From Rhodospirillales bacterium (lineage in GTDB: Bacteria; Pseudomonadota; Alphaproteobacteria; Micavibrionales; Micavibrionaceae), in assembly GCA_020638155.1 (NCBI GenBank), contig JACKJB010000001.1:806001-870000 (forward strand): a stretch of 64,000 bases of DNA. The letters are read 5' to 3'. This document shows positions 1-8,780 of the stretch, piece after piece (positions within the stretch are counted from its first letter, which is position 1; each line of letters begins with the position of its first letter). The position numbers were made by a program, and so were the translations under genes. Below the pieces are notes generated by a model. That model saw only the letters and a list, made by a program, of their open reading frames with translations. It ran no database searches and was not told the origin of the DNA.

Positions 1-32
1 GTTTTAATTTTGCGGGAAAAAGTGGTAAGGTC

Positions 33-800
33 ATGCAAACAAATGAAGTTCTAAAAGAAGAGGTCGCGCCGATGTCGGGTACGGAAGCCAAATATAAACG
101 TGTGCTGCTCAAAATGTCCGGCGAAGTCCTTATGGGGCCGCAGGAATTTGGGATCGACCCGGCGACGATCGACCGGATTGCCCGCGATATTAAAGAAGCT
201 GTGGCCATGGGCGTTCAGGTTTGTGTGGTTGTCGGGGCCGGGAATATCTTCCGCGGCGTGTCCGGGGCAGCCAGCGGGATGGAGCGGGTGACCGCTGATT
301 ATATCGGCATGCTTGGGACTGTGATGAACGCGCTGGCGCTGCAATCCGCGCTGGAGCAAATGGATGTTGAAACGCGGGTGCAATCGGCCATCCCGATGCA
401 GGCCGTGTGCGAGCCTTATGTGCGCCGCCGTGCGCTGCGCCACATGGAAAAAGGCCGTGTTGTGATTTTCGCGGCGGGGAGTGGTAACCCGTTCTTTACG
501 ACCGATACGCCTGCTGCTCTGCGCGCGACTGAAATGGGCTGTGATGCCCTGATTAAAGGAACGAAGGTTGATGGCGTTTACACGGCGGATCCAGCGAAAG
601 ACGATACGGCAGAGAAGCTTGACCGGGTGTCCTATCTGGACGTGCTGACCAAAGATTTGCGCGTGATGGATGCGACGGCGATTTCGCTGGCGCGGGAGAA
701 TGAGATTCCGATCCTGGTCTTTTCGATCAAGGATGAAGGGAATTTTGGCCGGGTTTTACGTGGTGAGGGCGAGTTCACGATCGTCACCGATAAGAAATAA
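33..800 (+). CDS. pyrH: UMP kinase PyrH
   Basis: Phosphorylates UMP to UDP in cytosolic pyrimidine nucleotide synthesis. The protein is 255 aa from ATG 33, against about 240 in the family, and belongs to the amino-acid-kinase fold: KRVLLKMSGEVLMG near the N-terminus, GAGNIFRG in the middle, and the DALIKGTKVDGVYTADP segment that shapes the nucleotide site. A TAAGG sits just before ATG 33. An internal ATG at 72 (MSGTEAKYKR) gives 242 aa and is an equally good family length, so the start is open between these two. It leads the pyrH-frr-uppS-cdsA-dxr-rseP run; rpsB-tsf usually lies upstream, outside this window. Identity is certain, the start is not. Confidence 0.97.
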   Translation: MQTNEVLKEEVAPMSGTEAKYKRVLLKMSGEVLMGPQEFGIDPATIDRIARDIKEAVAMGVQVCVVVGAGNIFRGVSGAASGMERVTADYIGMLGTVMNALALQSALEQMDVETRVQSAIPMQAVCEPYVRRRALRHMEKGRVVIFAAGSGNPFFTTDTPAALRATEMGCDALIKGTKVDGVYTADPAKDDTAEKLDRVSYLDVLTKDLRVMDATAISLARENEIPILVFSIKDEGNFGRVLRGEGEFTIVTDKK

Positions 801-821
801 TATAAAGGAAAGAGGTTTATT

Positions 822-1373
822 ATGGTTGATATGGCTGACCTGAAGCGCCGCATGGAAGGCGCGATTGAGGTTCTTAAAGAGGAATATGGCGGTCTGCGGA
901 CCGGGCGGGCGTCAGCCAGCATGCTGGAGCCTGTCGTGGTTGATGTTTACGGCAGCAAGATGCCGCTGAACCAGGTGGGGACGGTGAACGTGCCGGAGCC
1001 ACGCCTTCTGACGGTCAGTGTCTGGGATGCGTCTGCCGTTAAGGCTGTTGAAAAAGCGATCCGTGATTCCGGGCTGGGGCTGAACCCGCAGCCGGAAGGG
1101 TCTGTTATCCGCGTGCCGGTGCCTGAACTGAACGAAGAACGTCGCCATGATTTGACCAAAGTTGCGGGTAAATATGCAGAAGCCGCACGGGTTTCGATTC
1201 GTAATGTTCGCCGTGACGGTATGGATGGGCTCAAGAAAATGGAGAAAGACGGCGAGATATCGGAAGATGAACATAAGCGGATGGCAGATGACGTGCAGAA
1301 GCTTACGGATGGCCTGATTAAAAAAATTGATGAGATGTTGTCCGAAAAAGAAAAAGATATCATGACGATCTAG
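822..1373 (+). CDS. frr: Ribosome recycling factor
   Basis: Splits post-termination ribosomes together with EF-G. It is 183 aa, close to the usual 185. Visible family features are the N-terminal helix (KRRMEGAIEVLKEEYGGLRTGRAS), the GSKMPLNQVGTVNVPEPR beta segment and the VSIRNVRRDGMDGLKKMEKD helix. An AAAGAGG Shine-Dalgarno lies 8 nt before ATG 822, 21 nt after pyrH, so the two are co-transcribed. The stop codon at 1371-1373 is followed almost at once by the left inverted repeat of the four-helix-bundle unit. Confidence 0.98.
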   Translation: MVDMADLKRRMEGAIEVLKEEYGGLRTGRASASMLEPVVVDVYGSKMPLNQVGTVNVPEPRLLTVSVWDASAVKAVEKAIRDSGLGLNPQPEGSVIRVPVPELNEERRHDLTKVAGKYAEAARVSIRNVRRDGMDGLKKMEKDGEISEDEHKRMADDVQKLTDGLIKKIDEMLSEKEKDIMTI

Positions 1374-1374
1374 G

Positions 1375-1816
1375 GATTTAGTGGATTAGTGATTTGGTGA
1401 TTTAAGCATGGGTTATGCTGTTGCGAAGACATTTGAAGAACTGGAGGTTTATAAGCGCGCTTTTTCCATTTCGCTGGATATACATAGGGAAAGCCTGCTG
1501 TTTCCTAAAATAGAGCAGTATGCACTGGGAGATCAGGTGCGAAGAGCGAGTAAATCCATATGCGCGAATATAGCCGAAGGTTTCGCGAAGCAACGGTCTT
1601 CGCAGGCAGACTTCAGGCGTTTTTTGCTTATGGCAATGGGGTCGAGTAATGAGATGCTTGTTTGGATTAATTATTGTAAAGAGCTTGGGTATATAGACCT
1701 TGAAAAGGCCATATTCTGGCGGGAAGAATATATGTCTGTCGGTAAAATGATTAACGCTCTATATTCTCGTTAAGGTGTTCTAATGTCAAATCACCAAATC
1801 ACTAAATCACTAAATC
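1375..1816 (+). mobile_element. Inverted-repeat-bounded single-ORF unit (four-helix-bundle type)
   Basis: A 442 bp segment between frr and uppS. The left arm (1375-1403) and right arm (1788-1816) are 29 nt inverted repeats matching at 28 of 29 positions. Each arm is itself about 3.6 copies of an 8 nt motif, GATTTAGT, with small variations. The only content is the ORF at 1408-1773. There is no transposase, and no target duplication is obvious. The left arm begins 2 nt after the frr stop and the right arm lies inside the uppS reading frame. Mobility is inferred from architecture; the repeats are seen directly. Confidence 0.75.
1408..1773 (+). CDS. Four-helix bundle protein (S23 / 23S rRNA intervening-sequence family)
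   Basis: 121 aa, the usual length of this family. The signature pattern is present: FEELEVYKRAF near residue 9, then QVRRASKSICANIAEGFA around residues 43-60, then LLMAMGSSNEM. Homologues are encoded inside 23S rRNA intervening sequences of Leptospira and Coxiella, and the fold resembles Avd of diversity-generating retroelements; no biochemical activity is firmly assigned. It lies in the middle of a conserved operon where alphaproteobacteria normally have frr next to uppS, and its codon use is more AT-rich than its neighbours. It sits alone between two inverted repeats, so it looks like cargo of a small selfish unit rather than an operon function. ATG 1408 lacks a clear Shine-Dalgarno. Confidence 0.88.
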   Translation: MGYAVAKTFEELEVYKRAFSISLDIHRESLLFPKIEQYALGDQVRRASKSICANIAEGFAKQRSSQADFRRFLLMAMGSSNEMLVWINYCKELGYIDLEKAIFWREEYMSVGKMINALYSR

Positions 1817-2538
1817 ACCAACGACCAAAGCATATAGCCATTATTATGGACGGAAACGGGCGATGGGCACAGGCCCGTGGTCTTCCCCGCACGATGGGGC
1901 ACAAGCAGGGGGTTGAAGCTGTGAAGCGGGCCGTCCGGTCTGCCGGGGAGCTGGGGGTTGAGTACCTGACCCTGTTTGGGTTTTCATCGGAGAACTGGAA
2001 CCGTCCCGCGGAAGAGGTTGGCGAGCTTATGCGCCTGCTGCGGATGTATTTGCGCTCGGAAACGGCTGAGCTGCACCGTAACAATATCCGTCTGCGGGTG
2101 GTTGGTAACAGGACTCAGCTGGCTCCCGATATTGTCGAGTTGATCGAGAATGCGGAAGCGCTGACGGCGGACAATACCAAGATTACGGTTGTGATCGCCC
2201 TGAATTACGGCGGCAGGAACGATATCCTGGAGGCGGCCAGTGCCTGGGCCATGGATTGCGCAGCGAAAGGGCGGGTGCCTGATTTTGCGGATGCCGAGGA
2301 GCATCTGCCTTCATACCTGATGACGGACGGGATTCCCGACCCGGATATTCTGATCCGGACCAGTGGCGAGATGCGTATCAGTAATTTCCTGCTGTGGCAG
2401 AGTGCTTATGCGGAGCTGATTTTCAGCCCTGTATTGTGGCCTGACTTCCAGAAAGAAGATATGGAAGCGGCTATTTCTGAGTATTCCCAGCGCGACCGCC
2501 GTTTCGGCGCGGTTAAAACGGCAGGGGGCGACGCTTGA
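1783..2538 (+). CDS. uppS: Undecaprenyl diphosphate synthase UppS
   Basis: Cis-prenyltransferase that makes the C55 lipid carrier for peptidoglycan and LPS. It is 251 aa. HIAIIMDGNGRWAQ holds the catalytic Asp and diphosphate loop; the GFSSENWNRP motif and the C-terminal ILIRTSGEMRISNFLLWQ motif are intact. The conserved part begins at about residue 16. Residues 1-13 (MSNHQITKSLNHQ) are encoded by the right inverted repeat of the upstream unit, so the repeat supplies the start region. No other ATG, GTG or TTG precedes the conserved HIAII stretch in frame. A TAAGG overlapping the stop of the preceding ORF serves as a weak ribosome site. It overlaps cdsA by 4 nt. Confidence 0.96.
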   Translation: MSNHQITKSLNHQRPKHIAIIMDGNGRWAQARGLPRTMGHKQGVEAVKRAVRSAGELGVEYLTLFGFSSENWNRPAEEVGELMRLLRMYLRSETAELHRNNIRLRVVGNRTQLAPDIVELIENAEALTADNTKITVVIALNYGGRNDILEAASAWAMDCAAKGRVPDFADAEEHLPSYLMTDGIPDPDILIRTSGEMRISNFLLWQSAYAELIFSPVLWPDFQKEDMEAAISEYSQRDRRFGAVKTAGGDA

Positions 2539-3221
2539 GTGCCGATCCTGCCATAGAAAAATCATCCGCTTTTAAACAGCGCGTACTTTCCGGGGTGATT
2601 TTGGCCCCGGCGGCGGCAGGGATTATTGTCTGGGGCGGCTGGGCGTTCCTTCTTATGGTTGTCGCGGCGTCTTTGATTGCCCTGCATGAATTCGTGTCTC
2701 TGGTACAAAAAGGGGCGCATAAGATCCTGTTTACTATATTTGGAACAATTTACCTCGCGGTGTGCTGCGGCGCTTTTGTCTTTATCCGGGTGGGGTATGA
2801 AGCCGGGGCGGCGTTGACTTTGGCGGTGATACTGTGTGTCTGGGCCAGTGATATCGGCGCCTATTTTTGCGGCAAGAAAATTGGCGGGCCTAAAATGGCG
2901 CCGAAGCTCAGCCCGAACAAGACCTGGGCCGGGCTGGCAGGGGCAAGTGTGTTTTGCGGGTTTGCGCTGGCGCTGGCGTTTGCGGCTGTGCCGGGGATTG
3001 TGGTGCATGATGCCGGCTACATTGTGAAGATTTTTATCCTTGGGTTAGGGCTGGGACTGGTCGGGCAGGCTGGTGATTTGCTGATTTCCTTCTTTAAGCG
3101 CCGGGTTGGGGCGAAAGATACCGGGGCGTTAATTCCCGGACATGGCGGGGTGCTTGACCGGATCGACTCTTTGTTGCTGGTCTCCCCGGCATTTTTGATG
3201 ATGGAAATACTATGGATGTAA
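2535..3221 (+). CDS. cdsA: Phosphatidate cytidylyltransferase CdsA
   Basis: Integral membrane enzyme making CDP-diacylglycerol from phosphatidate and CTP. It is 228 aa, shorter than the 270-285 aa enterobacterial form. The family signature is complete near the C-terminus: SFFKRRVGAKDTGALIPGHG followed by GVLDRIDS. Several hydrophobic segments precede it. The start is TTG at 2535, overlapping the uppS stop as TTGA, which points to coupled translation. It overlaps dxr by 10 nt. Confidence 0.95.
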   Translation: MSADPAIEKSSAFKQRVLSGVILAPAAAGIIVWGGWAFLLMVVAASLIALHEFVSLVQKGAHKILFTIFGTIYLAVCCGAFVFIRVGYEAGAALTLAVILCVWASDIGAYFCGKKIGGPKMAPKLSPNKTWAGLAGASVFCGFALALAFAAVPGIVVHDAGYIVKIFILGLGLGLVGQAGDLLISFFKRRVGAKDTGALIPGHGGVLDRIDSLLLVSPAFLMMEILWM

Positions 3222-4408
3222 AGACCGTCAGTATTTTCGGTGTTACCGGGTCTGTCGGGCAGAGTACCGAAGCCGTTATTGCTTCGCAGCCGGAGCGCTT
3301 TAAGGTGCAGGCCGTGTCCGCGCACAGCAATGTTGAGCGCCTGGCCGGGCAGGCGATCAACCTGAAAGCGGCGCATGCCGTAATTGCGGATGAGCAGCAT
3401 TATGGCGCGCTGAAAGAATTGCTGGGAGGCAGCGGGATTTCCGTTGCTGCCGGGCGTGAGGCACTTTTGGAAGCGGCATCGATGCCTTGCGATGTGGCTA
3501 TGGGGGCCATCGTCGGGTTTGACGGGCTGCTGCCGATCATGCGGGCGATCGAGCAGGGCGCTCACGTGGCCCTGGCCAATAAAGAGCCGTTAGTGGCGGC
3601 GGGGCCTTTGGTTCTGGAAGCGGCTTGCAGGAATAACGTACGTCTGCTGCCGGTCGATAGCGAGCATAACGCGATTTTCCAGGTATTTGATGAGTCGCAG
3701 CGTCAGGGGATCGAACGGATTATCCTGACGGCATCCGGCGGGCCTTTTCGGGAATGGTCTGCGGCAGAGATGGAGGCGGCGACCCCGGCGCAGGCTGTGG
3801 CGCATCCGAACTGGTCCATGGGGCAGAAGATCTCCGTTGATAGCGCGACCCTGATGAATAAGGCGCTGGAGGTTATTGAGGCGCATTATTTATTCGATAT
3901 GCCTGCGGATAAGATCGATGTAGTTATTCATCCGCAATCGGTGATTCATTCGATGGTTGAATATGCGGACGGGTCTGTGCTGGCGCAGATGGGCGCGCCC
4001 GATATGAAAACCCCGATTGCCTATTGTCTGGGCTGGCCGGACCGGATTAAGACACCGGGGCAGAGGCTTGACTTAAATAAGCTTATGAGGTTAGAGCTTC
4101 AACCTATTGATAATAATAAATTTAAATCTGTTGAAATGGCGTTCGATTGCCTGCGGGCCGGGCCGTGTCATTGCGTGGCTTTTAATGCTGCGAATGAAAT
4201 TGCCGTGGCGCGGTTCCTGAAAAACGAGATCGGTTTTGGCGATATTGTGCGGATTGTCGGGGCGATTGCAGAGAAAACCGAGGAAAGCGCATTAAATTCT
4301 ATTGAAGCTGTTGTCTCTTTCGATAAAACTGTGCGAGAATTAACTTCGTCCTATATTGATAGTGATGAGTTCCAAAAACGTGAGATGTACGAGGTTCACA
4401 CGGCATGA
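3212..4408 (+). CDS. dxr: 1-deoxy-D-xylulose 5-phosphate reductoisomerase
   Basis: Second step of the MEP isoprenoid pathway, DXP to MEP with NADPH. It is 398 aa, full length. The NADPH-binding GVTGSVGQST lies near residue 10. The metal- and substrate-binding motifs are LPVDSEHNAIFQ, TASGGPFR and the HPNWSMGQKISVDSATLMNK stretch. The pathway partner ispDF is at 45.8-47 kb in this window. It overlaps cdsA by 10 nt and rseP by 4 nt, as expected for a tightly packed operon. Confidence 0.97.
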   Translation: MDVKTVSIFGVTGSVGQSTEAVIASQPERFKVQAVSAHSNVERLAGQAINLKAAHAVIADEQHYGALKELLGGSGISVAAGREALLEAASMPCDVAMGAIVGFDGLLPIMRAIEQGAHVALANKEPLVAAGPLVLEAACRNNVRLLPVDSEHNAIFQVFDESQRQGIERIILTASGGPFREWSAAEMEAATPAQAVAHPNWSMGQKISVDSATLMNKALEVIEAHYLFDMPADKIDVVIHPQSVIHSMVEYADGSVLAQMGAPDMKTPIAYCLGWPDRIKTPGQRLDLNKLMRLELQPIDNNKFKSVEMAFDCLRAGPCHCVAFNAANEIAVARFLKNEIGFGDIVRIVGAIAEKTEESALNSIEAVVSFDKTVRELTSSYIDSDEFQKREMYEVHTA

Positions 4409-5796
4409 GTAGTTCTATTTTCGACTGGTTCCAGCTAACGGCTGAAAATGCATGGTTATATGGCGGGACGTTTTTGCTGGTGCTCAGTATCCTTGTCTTT
4501 GTGCATGAGTGGGGGCATTACATCGTCGCCCGGATGTGCGGGGTTCATGTTGAAAGCTTTTCCATTGGCTTTGGTAAAGAGCTGTTCGGGATTAACGATA
4601 AGAACGGTACGCGCTGGAAATTTTCTATCGTGCCTCTGGGCGGCTACGTCAAAATGTTCGGCGATACCGACCCGGCCAGCGCCCGGCACCTGAACGGGAT
4701 TGAGGATGAAGAGACCGAGCAATTCCGCCCTCATACCGAGGAAGAAAAGAAAGTAGCTTTTTATGCCAAGCCTGTCGCGCAGCGTGCGGCCATCGTTTTT
4801 GCCGGGCCGGGGATTAACTTCCTGTTTGCGATCATTATTATGGCTGTGATGTATAGCACAAGCGGCCAGGCTGTTACGCCGCCTGTGGCGTCCGCTGTGA
4901 TTGGCGGCAGCGCGGCAGATGATGCCGGGTTTATGCCTCATGATGAAGTTGTCGCCATTGACGGGGCGGCGGTTAACCGTTTTGAAGATATCCGGCGCGA
5001 AGTACTGGTCGGGCTTGATACAGAGCGCACCTTTACCGTTCTGCGGGATGGTCAGGAAGTTGATATTCAGGCGACGCCGCGCAAACTTATTGATGAAGAC
5101 CGCTTCGGCTTTAAGCATGCCCGCGGCCTGCTGGGTCTGATTAGTCCGGGGAATGCGATCGAGATTAGCTTTATTAAAGGGGTCGAAGGCAAGGAATATG
5201 ATGATCCGGCCCGGATCCGCAAGGAAATTATGGCCCGTATGGGGACGACGTTCAGTATTATGCTGGATCGCGGCCCGTCCGTGGATGATGTCTTTATAAG
5301 GCCTCTGGCGGAATTTAACGAAGGCATGAATGATGAAGCCAGCGCGACCTTCAACCTTTTGAATATTGCGGACCGTGAAGATGAAATCCTGGTGAAGCAT
5401 AATCCTGTCAGTGCCGTTAAAGAAGCCGTTGATGAAACGATCAATATCACGTTGAGCACCCTGCGGGCTTTGGGGCAGATGATTACAGGGACGCGCAGTG
5501 CGACCGAGCTTGGCGGGATTATCCGGATCGGCGCGATTGCCGGGGATATGGCGCAGGCTGGAATTCTTGCCCTTATTACTTTTACGGCGCTTTTGTCCAT
5601 TAATCTTGGGCTGATTAACCTGTTCCCGATCCCGATGCTGGATGGGGGGCACCTGTTCTTCTATGCCATTGAAGCCGTTAAAGGATCACCGATTTCCGAA
5701 CAGATTCAGGAATATGCCTTTCGTTTAGGGCTGGTCATCCTGGCCGGAATCATGATATTTGCTAATTTGAATGACATTGTGCAATTAATCCTTTAA
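4405..5796 (+). CDS. rseP: Site-2 intramembrane zinc protease RseP
   Basis: Cleaves membrane-embedded anti-sigma factors and signal-peptide remnants. It is 463 aa. HEWGHY (HExxH) lies near residue 34 in the first membrane segment, and the second zinc motif NLFPIPMLDGGHL lies near residue 410. A PDZ domain follows the second membrane segment (around residues 150-230). Alphaproteobacterial orthologues usually have one PDZ and are nearer 380 aa. Here about 80 extra residues, rich in charged positions, lie between the PDZ and the distal membrane segments and may be a second, degenerate PDZ. The start overlaps dxr as ATGA. Confidence 0.94.
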   Translation: MSSSIFDWFQLTAENAWLYGGTFLLVLSILVFVHEWGHYIVARMCGVHVESFSIGFGKELFGINDKNGTRWKFSIVPLGGYVKMFGDTDPASARHLNGIEDEETEQFRPHTEEEKKVAFYAKPVAQRAAIVFAGPGINFLFAIIIMAVMYSTSGQAVTPPVASAVIGGSAADDAGFMPHDEVVAIDGAAVNRFEDIRREVLVGLDTERTFTVLRDGQEVDIQATPRKLIDEDRFGFKHARGLLGLISPGNAIEISFIKGVEGKEYDDPARIRKEIMARMGTTFSIMLDRGPSVDDVFIRPLAEFNEGMNDEASATFNLLNIADREDEILVKHNPVSAVKEAVDETINITLSTLRALGQMITGTRSATELGGIIRIGAIAGDMAQAGILALITFTALLSINLGLINLFPIPMLDGGHLFFYAIEAVKGSPISEQIQEYAFRLGLVILAGIMIFANLNDIVQLIL

Positions 5797-5801
5797 AAGG
5801 A

Positions 5802-5825
5802 TTGCCTAAAGGTCTATTTAGGCAA
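5802..5825 (+). other. Perfect hairpin between rseP and bamA
   Basis: A 9 bp perfect stem (TTGCCTAAA and its complement) with a 6 nt loop, 6 nt after the rseP stop and about 33 nt before bamA. No U-tract follows on either strand, so it is not a standard intrinsic terminator. It may stabilise processed mRNA ends or set the level of bamA relative to the upstream genes. Confidence 0.55.
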
Positions 5826-5857
5826 CAAACAAGCAAAGATTAAGAACCGGTTTTACA

Positions 5858-8149
5858 ATGGTCGATATGCTCAGACAGCGTTATCTAGCTGCTTTCTTTA
5901 TGTTTTTCGCGGGTGTTCTCCTGTTCCAGGGGACGGCGCAGGCGCAGTATGGCAGCCGCGTTTCCGAAATCCAGATCGTGGGTGTGGAGCGGATTGAGCC
6001 TGCTACCGTGCTGACTTATATGGATGTGCGCATCGGTGATCCGCTGAACCAGGAAACGATGAACCGTGCGTTGAAGAGCCTGTTTGCGACGGGTCTGTTC
6101 GCCGATGTGACCTTGCGCCCGAAAGGGAACGTACTGGAAGTGACCGTGGTTGAAAACCCGGTGATTAGCCAGATTGCTTTTGAAGGCAATGACAAGATTG
6201 AGAACGAGGACCTGCTGGCCGAGATTTCATTGCGACCGCGCCAGGTCTTTACCCGGACCAAAGTGCAGGCCGATGTGAACCGTCTTTACCAGGTTTATCA
6301 GCGGAACGGCCGTTTTTCCGCGAATATCGAGCCGAAAGTTATCAAGCTTGACCAGAACCGCGTGAACCTCGTGTTTGAAATCAGCGAAGGTCCTGTGACC
6401 GAAGTGAAGAGTATTCGCTTCGTCGGGAACAAGCGGTTTGACGATGACAAGCTGCGCGGTGAGATCAGCACCAAGGAATCCCGCTGGTACCGCTTCCTGA
6501 ATTCGGATGATCGGTACGACCCGGATCGTATGGCGTTTGACCAGGAATTGCTGCGCCGTTTCTATCTGTCGCAGGGGTATGCGGATTTCCGCCTTGTGTC
6601 TGCGGTGGCTGAGCTCTCCAATGACCGGGAGCATTTTTTCCTGACCTTCACAATCGACGAGGGCGAGCGTTATAAAGTCAATGCGATTGGCATCAGTTCC
6701 GGCCTGCGCCATTTTGATGCCGAAGTTCTGCGTCCGAGCATTACCTTTGAAGAAGGGGACTGGTATGATGCGAATGAGGTTACCGAAACCGTCGATGCGA
6801 TGACGGATGCGCTTGGCGACATGCAGTTCGCCTTCGTGAACGTCCGTCCCGATATCAAGCGTAACCGCGCCGAACAGGTTCTTGATGTCACCTTTATGAT
6901 TAGTGAAACGCCGCGCGTGTTTGTCGAACAGATTAATATTCGTGGTAACGTTCGTACGCTGGATAAGGTTATCCGCCGCGAGATGAGTCTTGTTGAAGGC
7001 GACCCGTTCAACCGGTCCAAGCTGGCCGCTTCCGAACAGGATATCAAAGATCTTGGCTATTTTGAGAATGTAACGGTTACACCGATGCAAGGTAGCGCGC
7101 CTGATAAAACCGTGGTCGATGTTGAGGTTATCGAGCAATCAACCGGGGAGCTTTCCTTGGGTGCCGGTTTCTCGACGACTGAAGGGCCTTTGGCCGATAT
7201 CGCCCTGCGTGAGCGTAACCTTCTCGGGAAGGGGCAGGACCTGTTGGTGGCTGGAACGATTGCCGGGGAGCGGACTGAGTTAAACCTTGCGTTCACTGAG
7301 CCTTACTTCCTTGATCGCGATTTTTCCGCCGGGTTTGATTTGTTCCATATCACCCAGGACTTGCAGGACGAAAGTTCCTATACCCAGCGCCGGACGGGCG
7401 GCGGTCTGCGCTTTGGTTATCCGTTGTCCGAGCATTGGCGTCAGGTCTTGCGTTACCGTCTGGAACGGAACGACCTTACGGATGTTGATCCTGATGCGTC
7501 GCTCTATATTCTGGCGCAGGAAGGCAAACGTGTGACGTCGGCTGTTTCGCAGCGTTTGACTTACGATACGCGCGATAGTTCCCTGACCACGACGAACGGT
7601 ACGATCGGCTGGCTTGATACCGAAGTGGCCGGGCTTGGCGGGGATACCCAGTATGTTAAAGGTAAGCTTGGGGTATCTCATTACATCCCGCTTGCGGATA
7701 ACTGGATTTTTAACCTGCTCGGTGAAGTCGGCGCGGTTAAAGGAACAGGCGGAGAAGATATTCAGATTAACGAACGGTTCTTCCTTGGCGGCGGCAGCCT
7801 GCGCGGCTTTGAATCTGCCGGGGTTGGTCCGCGTGATACATCAACGGATGACTCTCTCGGTGGGAACATGTTCTACCGCGGTACTGCTGAGATGACTTTC
7901 CCTCTGGGGCTGCCTGAGGAAATCGGGATCAAGGCCCATGCCTTTACCGATATTGGCTCGTTGTGGGAAGTTGATGATATCTTCGGTCCGGCGATTGAAG
8001 ATGATAACTCCCTGCGCGGGGCTGCGGGTATTGGTGTTTCCTGGCGTTCGCCGCTTGGCCCGATCCGGGTGGATATGTCGGCACCTTATCTGTCGGAAGA
8101 TTATGACCGTGAAGAAACCTTTAGATTTAACTTTGGTACACGCTTCTAA
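5858..8149 (+). CDS. bamA: Outer membrane protein assembly factor BamA
   Basis: Central Omp85 insertase of the BAM complex. It is 763 aa. The signal peptide is about 30 residues (hydrophobic core AAFFMFFAGVLLF, cleavage after AQA). Five POTRA domains follow to about residue 430, with recurring patterns such as VRTLDKVIRREMSLVEGDPF. The C-terminal barrel holds FFLGGGSLRGFE, matching the conserved (V/I)RGF-type loop, and ends in aromatic F (FNFGTRF), as outer-membrane barrels do. Its position after rseP and before skp, lpxD and fabZ is the classic envelope-biogenesis order. The ribosome site is weak; an in-frame ATG four codons downstream (MLRQRYL) is an alternative start. Confidence 0.97.
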   Translation: MVDMLRQRYLAAFFMFFAGVLLFQGTAQAQYGSRVSEIQIVGVERIEPATVLTYMDVRIGDPLNQETMNRALKSLFATGLFADVTLRPKGNVLEVTVVENPVISQIAFEGNDKIENEDLLAEISLRPRQVFTRTKVQADVNRLYQVYQRNGRFSANIEPKVIKLDQNRVNLVFEISEGPVTEVKSIRFVGNKRFDDDKLRGEISTKESRWYRFLNSDDRYDPDRMAFDQELLRRFYLSQGYADFRLVSAVAELSNDREHFFLTFTIDEGERYKVNAIGISSGLRHFDAEVLRPSITFEEGDWYDANEVTETVDAMTDALGDMQFAFVNVRPDIKRNRAEQVLDVTFMISETPRVFVEQINIRGNVRTLDKVIRREMSLVEGDPFNRSKLAASEQDIKDLGYFENVTVTPMQGSAPDKTVVDVEVIEQSTGELSLGAGFSTTEGPLADIALRERNLLGKGQDLLVAGTIAGERTELNLAFTEPYFLDRDFSAGFDLFHITQDLQDESSYTQRRTGGGLRFGYPLSEHWRQVLRYRLERNDLTDVDPDASLYILAQEGKRVTSAVSQRLTYDTRDSSLTTTNGTIGWLDTEVAGLGGDTQYVKGKLGVSHYIPLADNWIFNLLGEVGAVKGTGGEDIQINERFFLGGGSLRGFESAGVGPRDTSTDDSLGGNMFYRGTAEMTFPLGLPEEIGIKAHAFTDIGSLWEVDDIFGPAIEDDNSLRGAAGIGVSWRSPLGPIRVDMSAPYLSEDYDREETFRFNFGTRF

Positions 8150-8199
8150 TCTGTTAAGTATTTCCCGTATATAGATTCTGTAATGAAAGAGGCTTTACT

Positions 8200-8754
8200 A
8201 TGACTCGTAGAAATTTTGGTGCTGGCGTTCTTTTGCTGGCTATTGTGGCTGTTTGTCTGTCTTTTACGGCACCTGCGTTTGCCGAGGGCAAGATCGGGGT
8301 TGTGAATATCCAGGAGATCATGAGCGAGTCGAAAGCGGCCAAAAGTATTCAGGAACAACTCCAGACCAAGCGCAAAGCCTATCAGGAAGAGATTTCCAAG
8401 CATGAGCAGACCTTGCGTGAGGAAAAGAAAAAACTCGACGAAATGAGCCGCGATACTGAGGAAGCCAAAGAAGAGCTGACGAAGAAGGCGGCAGAGTTCG
8501 AAAAGAAACTGATGGAGACGGGCAAGCTGGTTGAAAAGCGTAAGCAGTCTTTGGAAAAAGCTGCCGGCGACGCTATTGCCGAGCTGCGTAAAAAGTCGAT
8601 TGAAATCATTTCCGATGTTGCGGATGAAAATGATTATGACATGATCCTGACCCGCCAGAACGTTGTTTTGGCCCAGAAAGAGATGGATATTACGCCCGAG
8701 GTCATGAAGCGCCTTGATAAGAGCCTGAAAGAAATCAAGCTTAAGGTTGAATAG
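8200..8754 (+). CDS. skp: OmpH/Skp family periplasmic chaperone
   Basis: Holdase for unfolded outer-membrane proteins on their way to BamA. It is 184 aa with a signal peptide (VLLLAIVAVCLSF, cleavage near APAFA). KIGVVNIQEIMSESKAAKSI is the usual first strand and helix. Residues 55-130 form a long Lys/Glu-rich coiled coil, the tentacle of the trimer, and the segment returns with VVLAQKEMDITPEVMKRLDK. An AAAGAGG ribosome site lies 9 nt before ATG 8200. It sits directly after bamA. Confidence 0.93.
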   Translation: MTRRNFGAGVLLLAIVAVCLSFTAPAFAEGKIGVVNIQEIMSESKAAKSIQEQLQTKRKAYQEEISKHEQTLREEKKKLDEMSRDTEEAKEELTKKAAEFEKKLMETGKLVEKRKQSLEKAAGDAIAELRKKSIEIISDVADENDYDMILTRQNVVLAQKEMDITPEVMKRLDKSLKEIKLKVE

Positions 8755-8780
8755 TAACCGTTTGGCGGTGTTTACCGATT

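Noticed and set aside
1375..1816. CRISPR-like array, suggested by the iterated 8 nt motif
   Set aside because: The repeats are short, contiguous and without spacers, and occur as an inverted pair around one ORF.
4456..5652. 398-codon minus-strand frame opposite rseP
   Set aside because: Shadow frame; rseP on the other strand has complete catalytic motifs.
5802..5825. Intrinsic terminator after rseP
   Set aside because: A perfect stem is present but no U-tract follows on either strand, and bamA follows closely.
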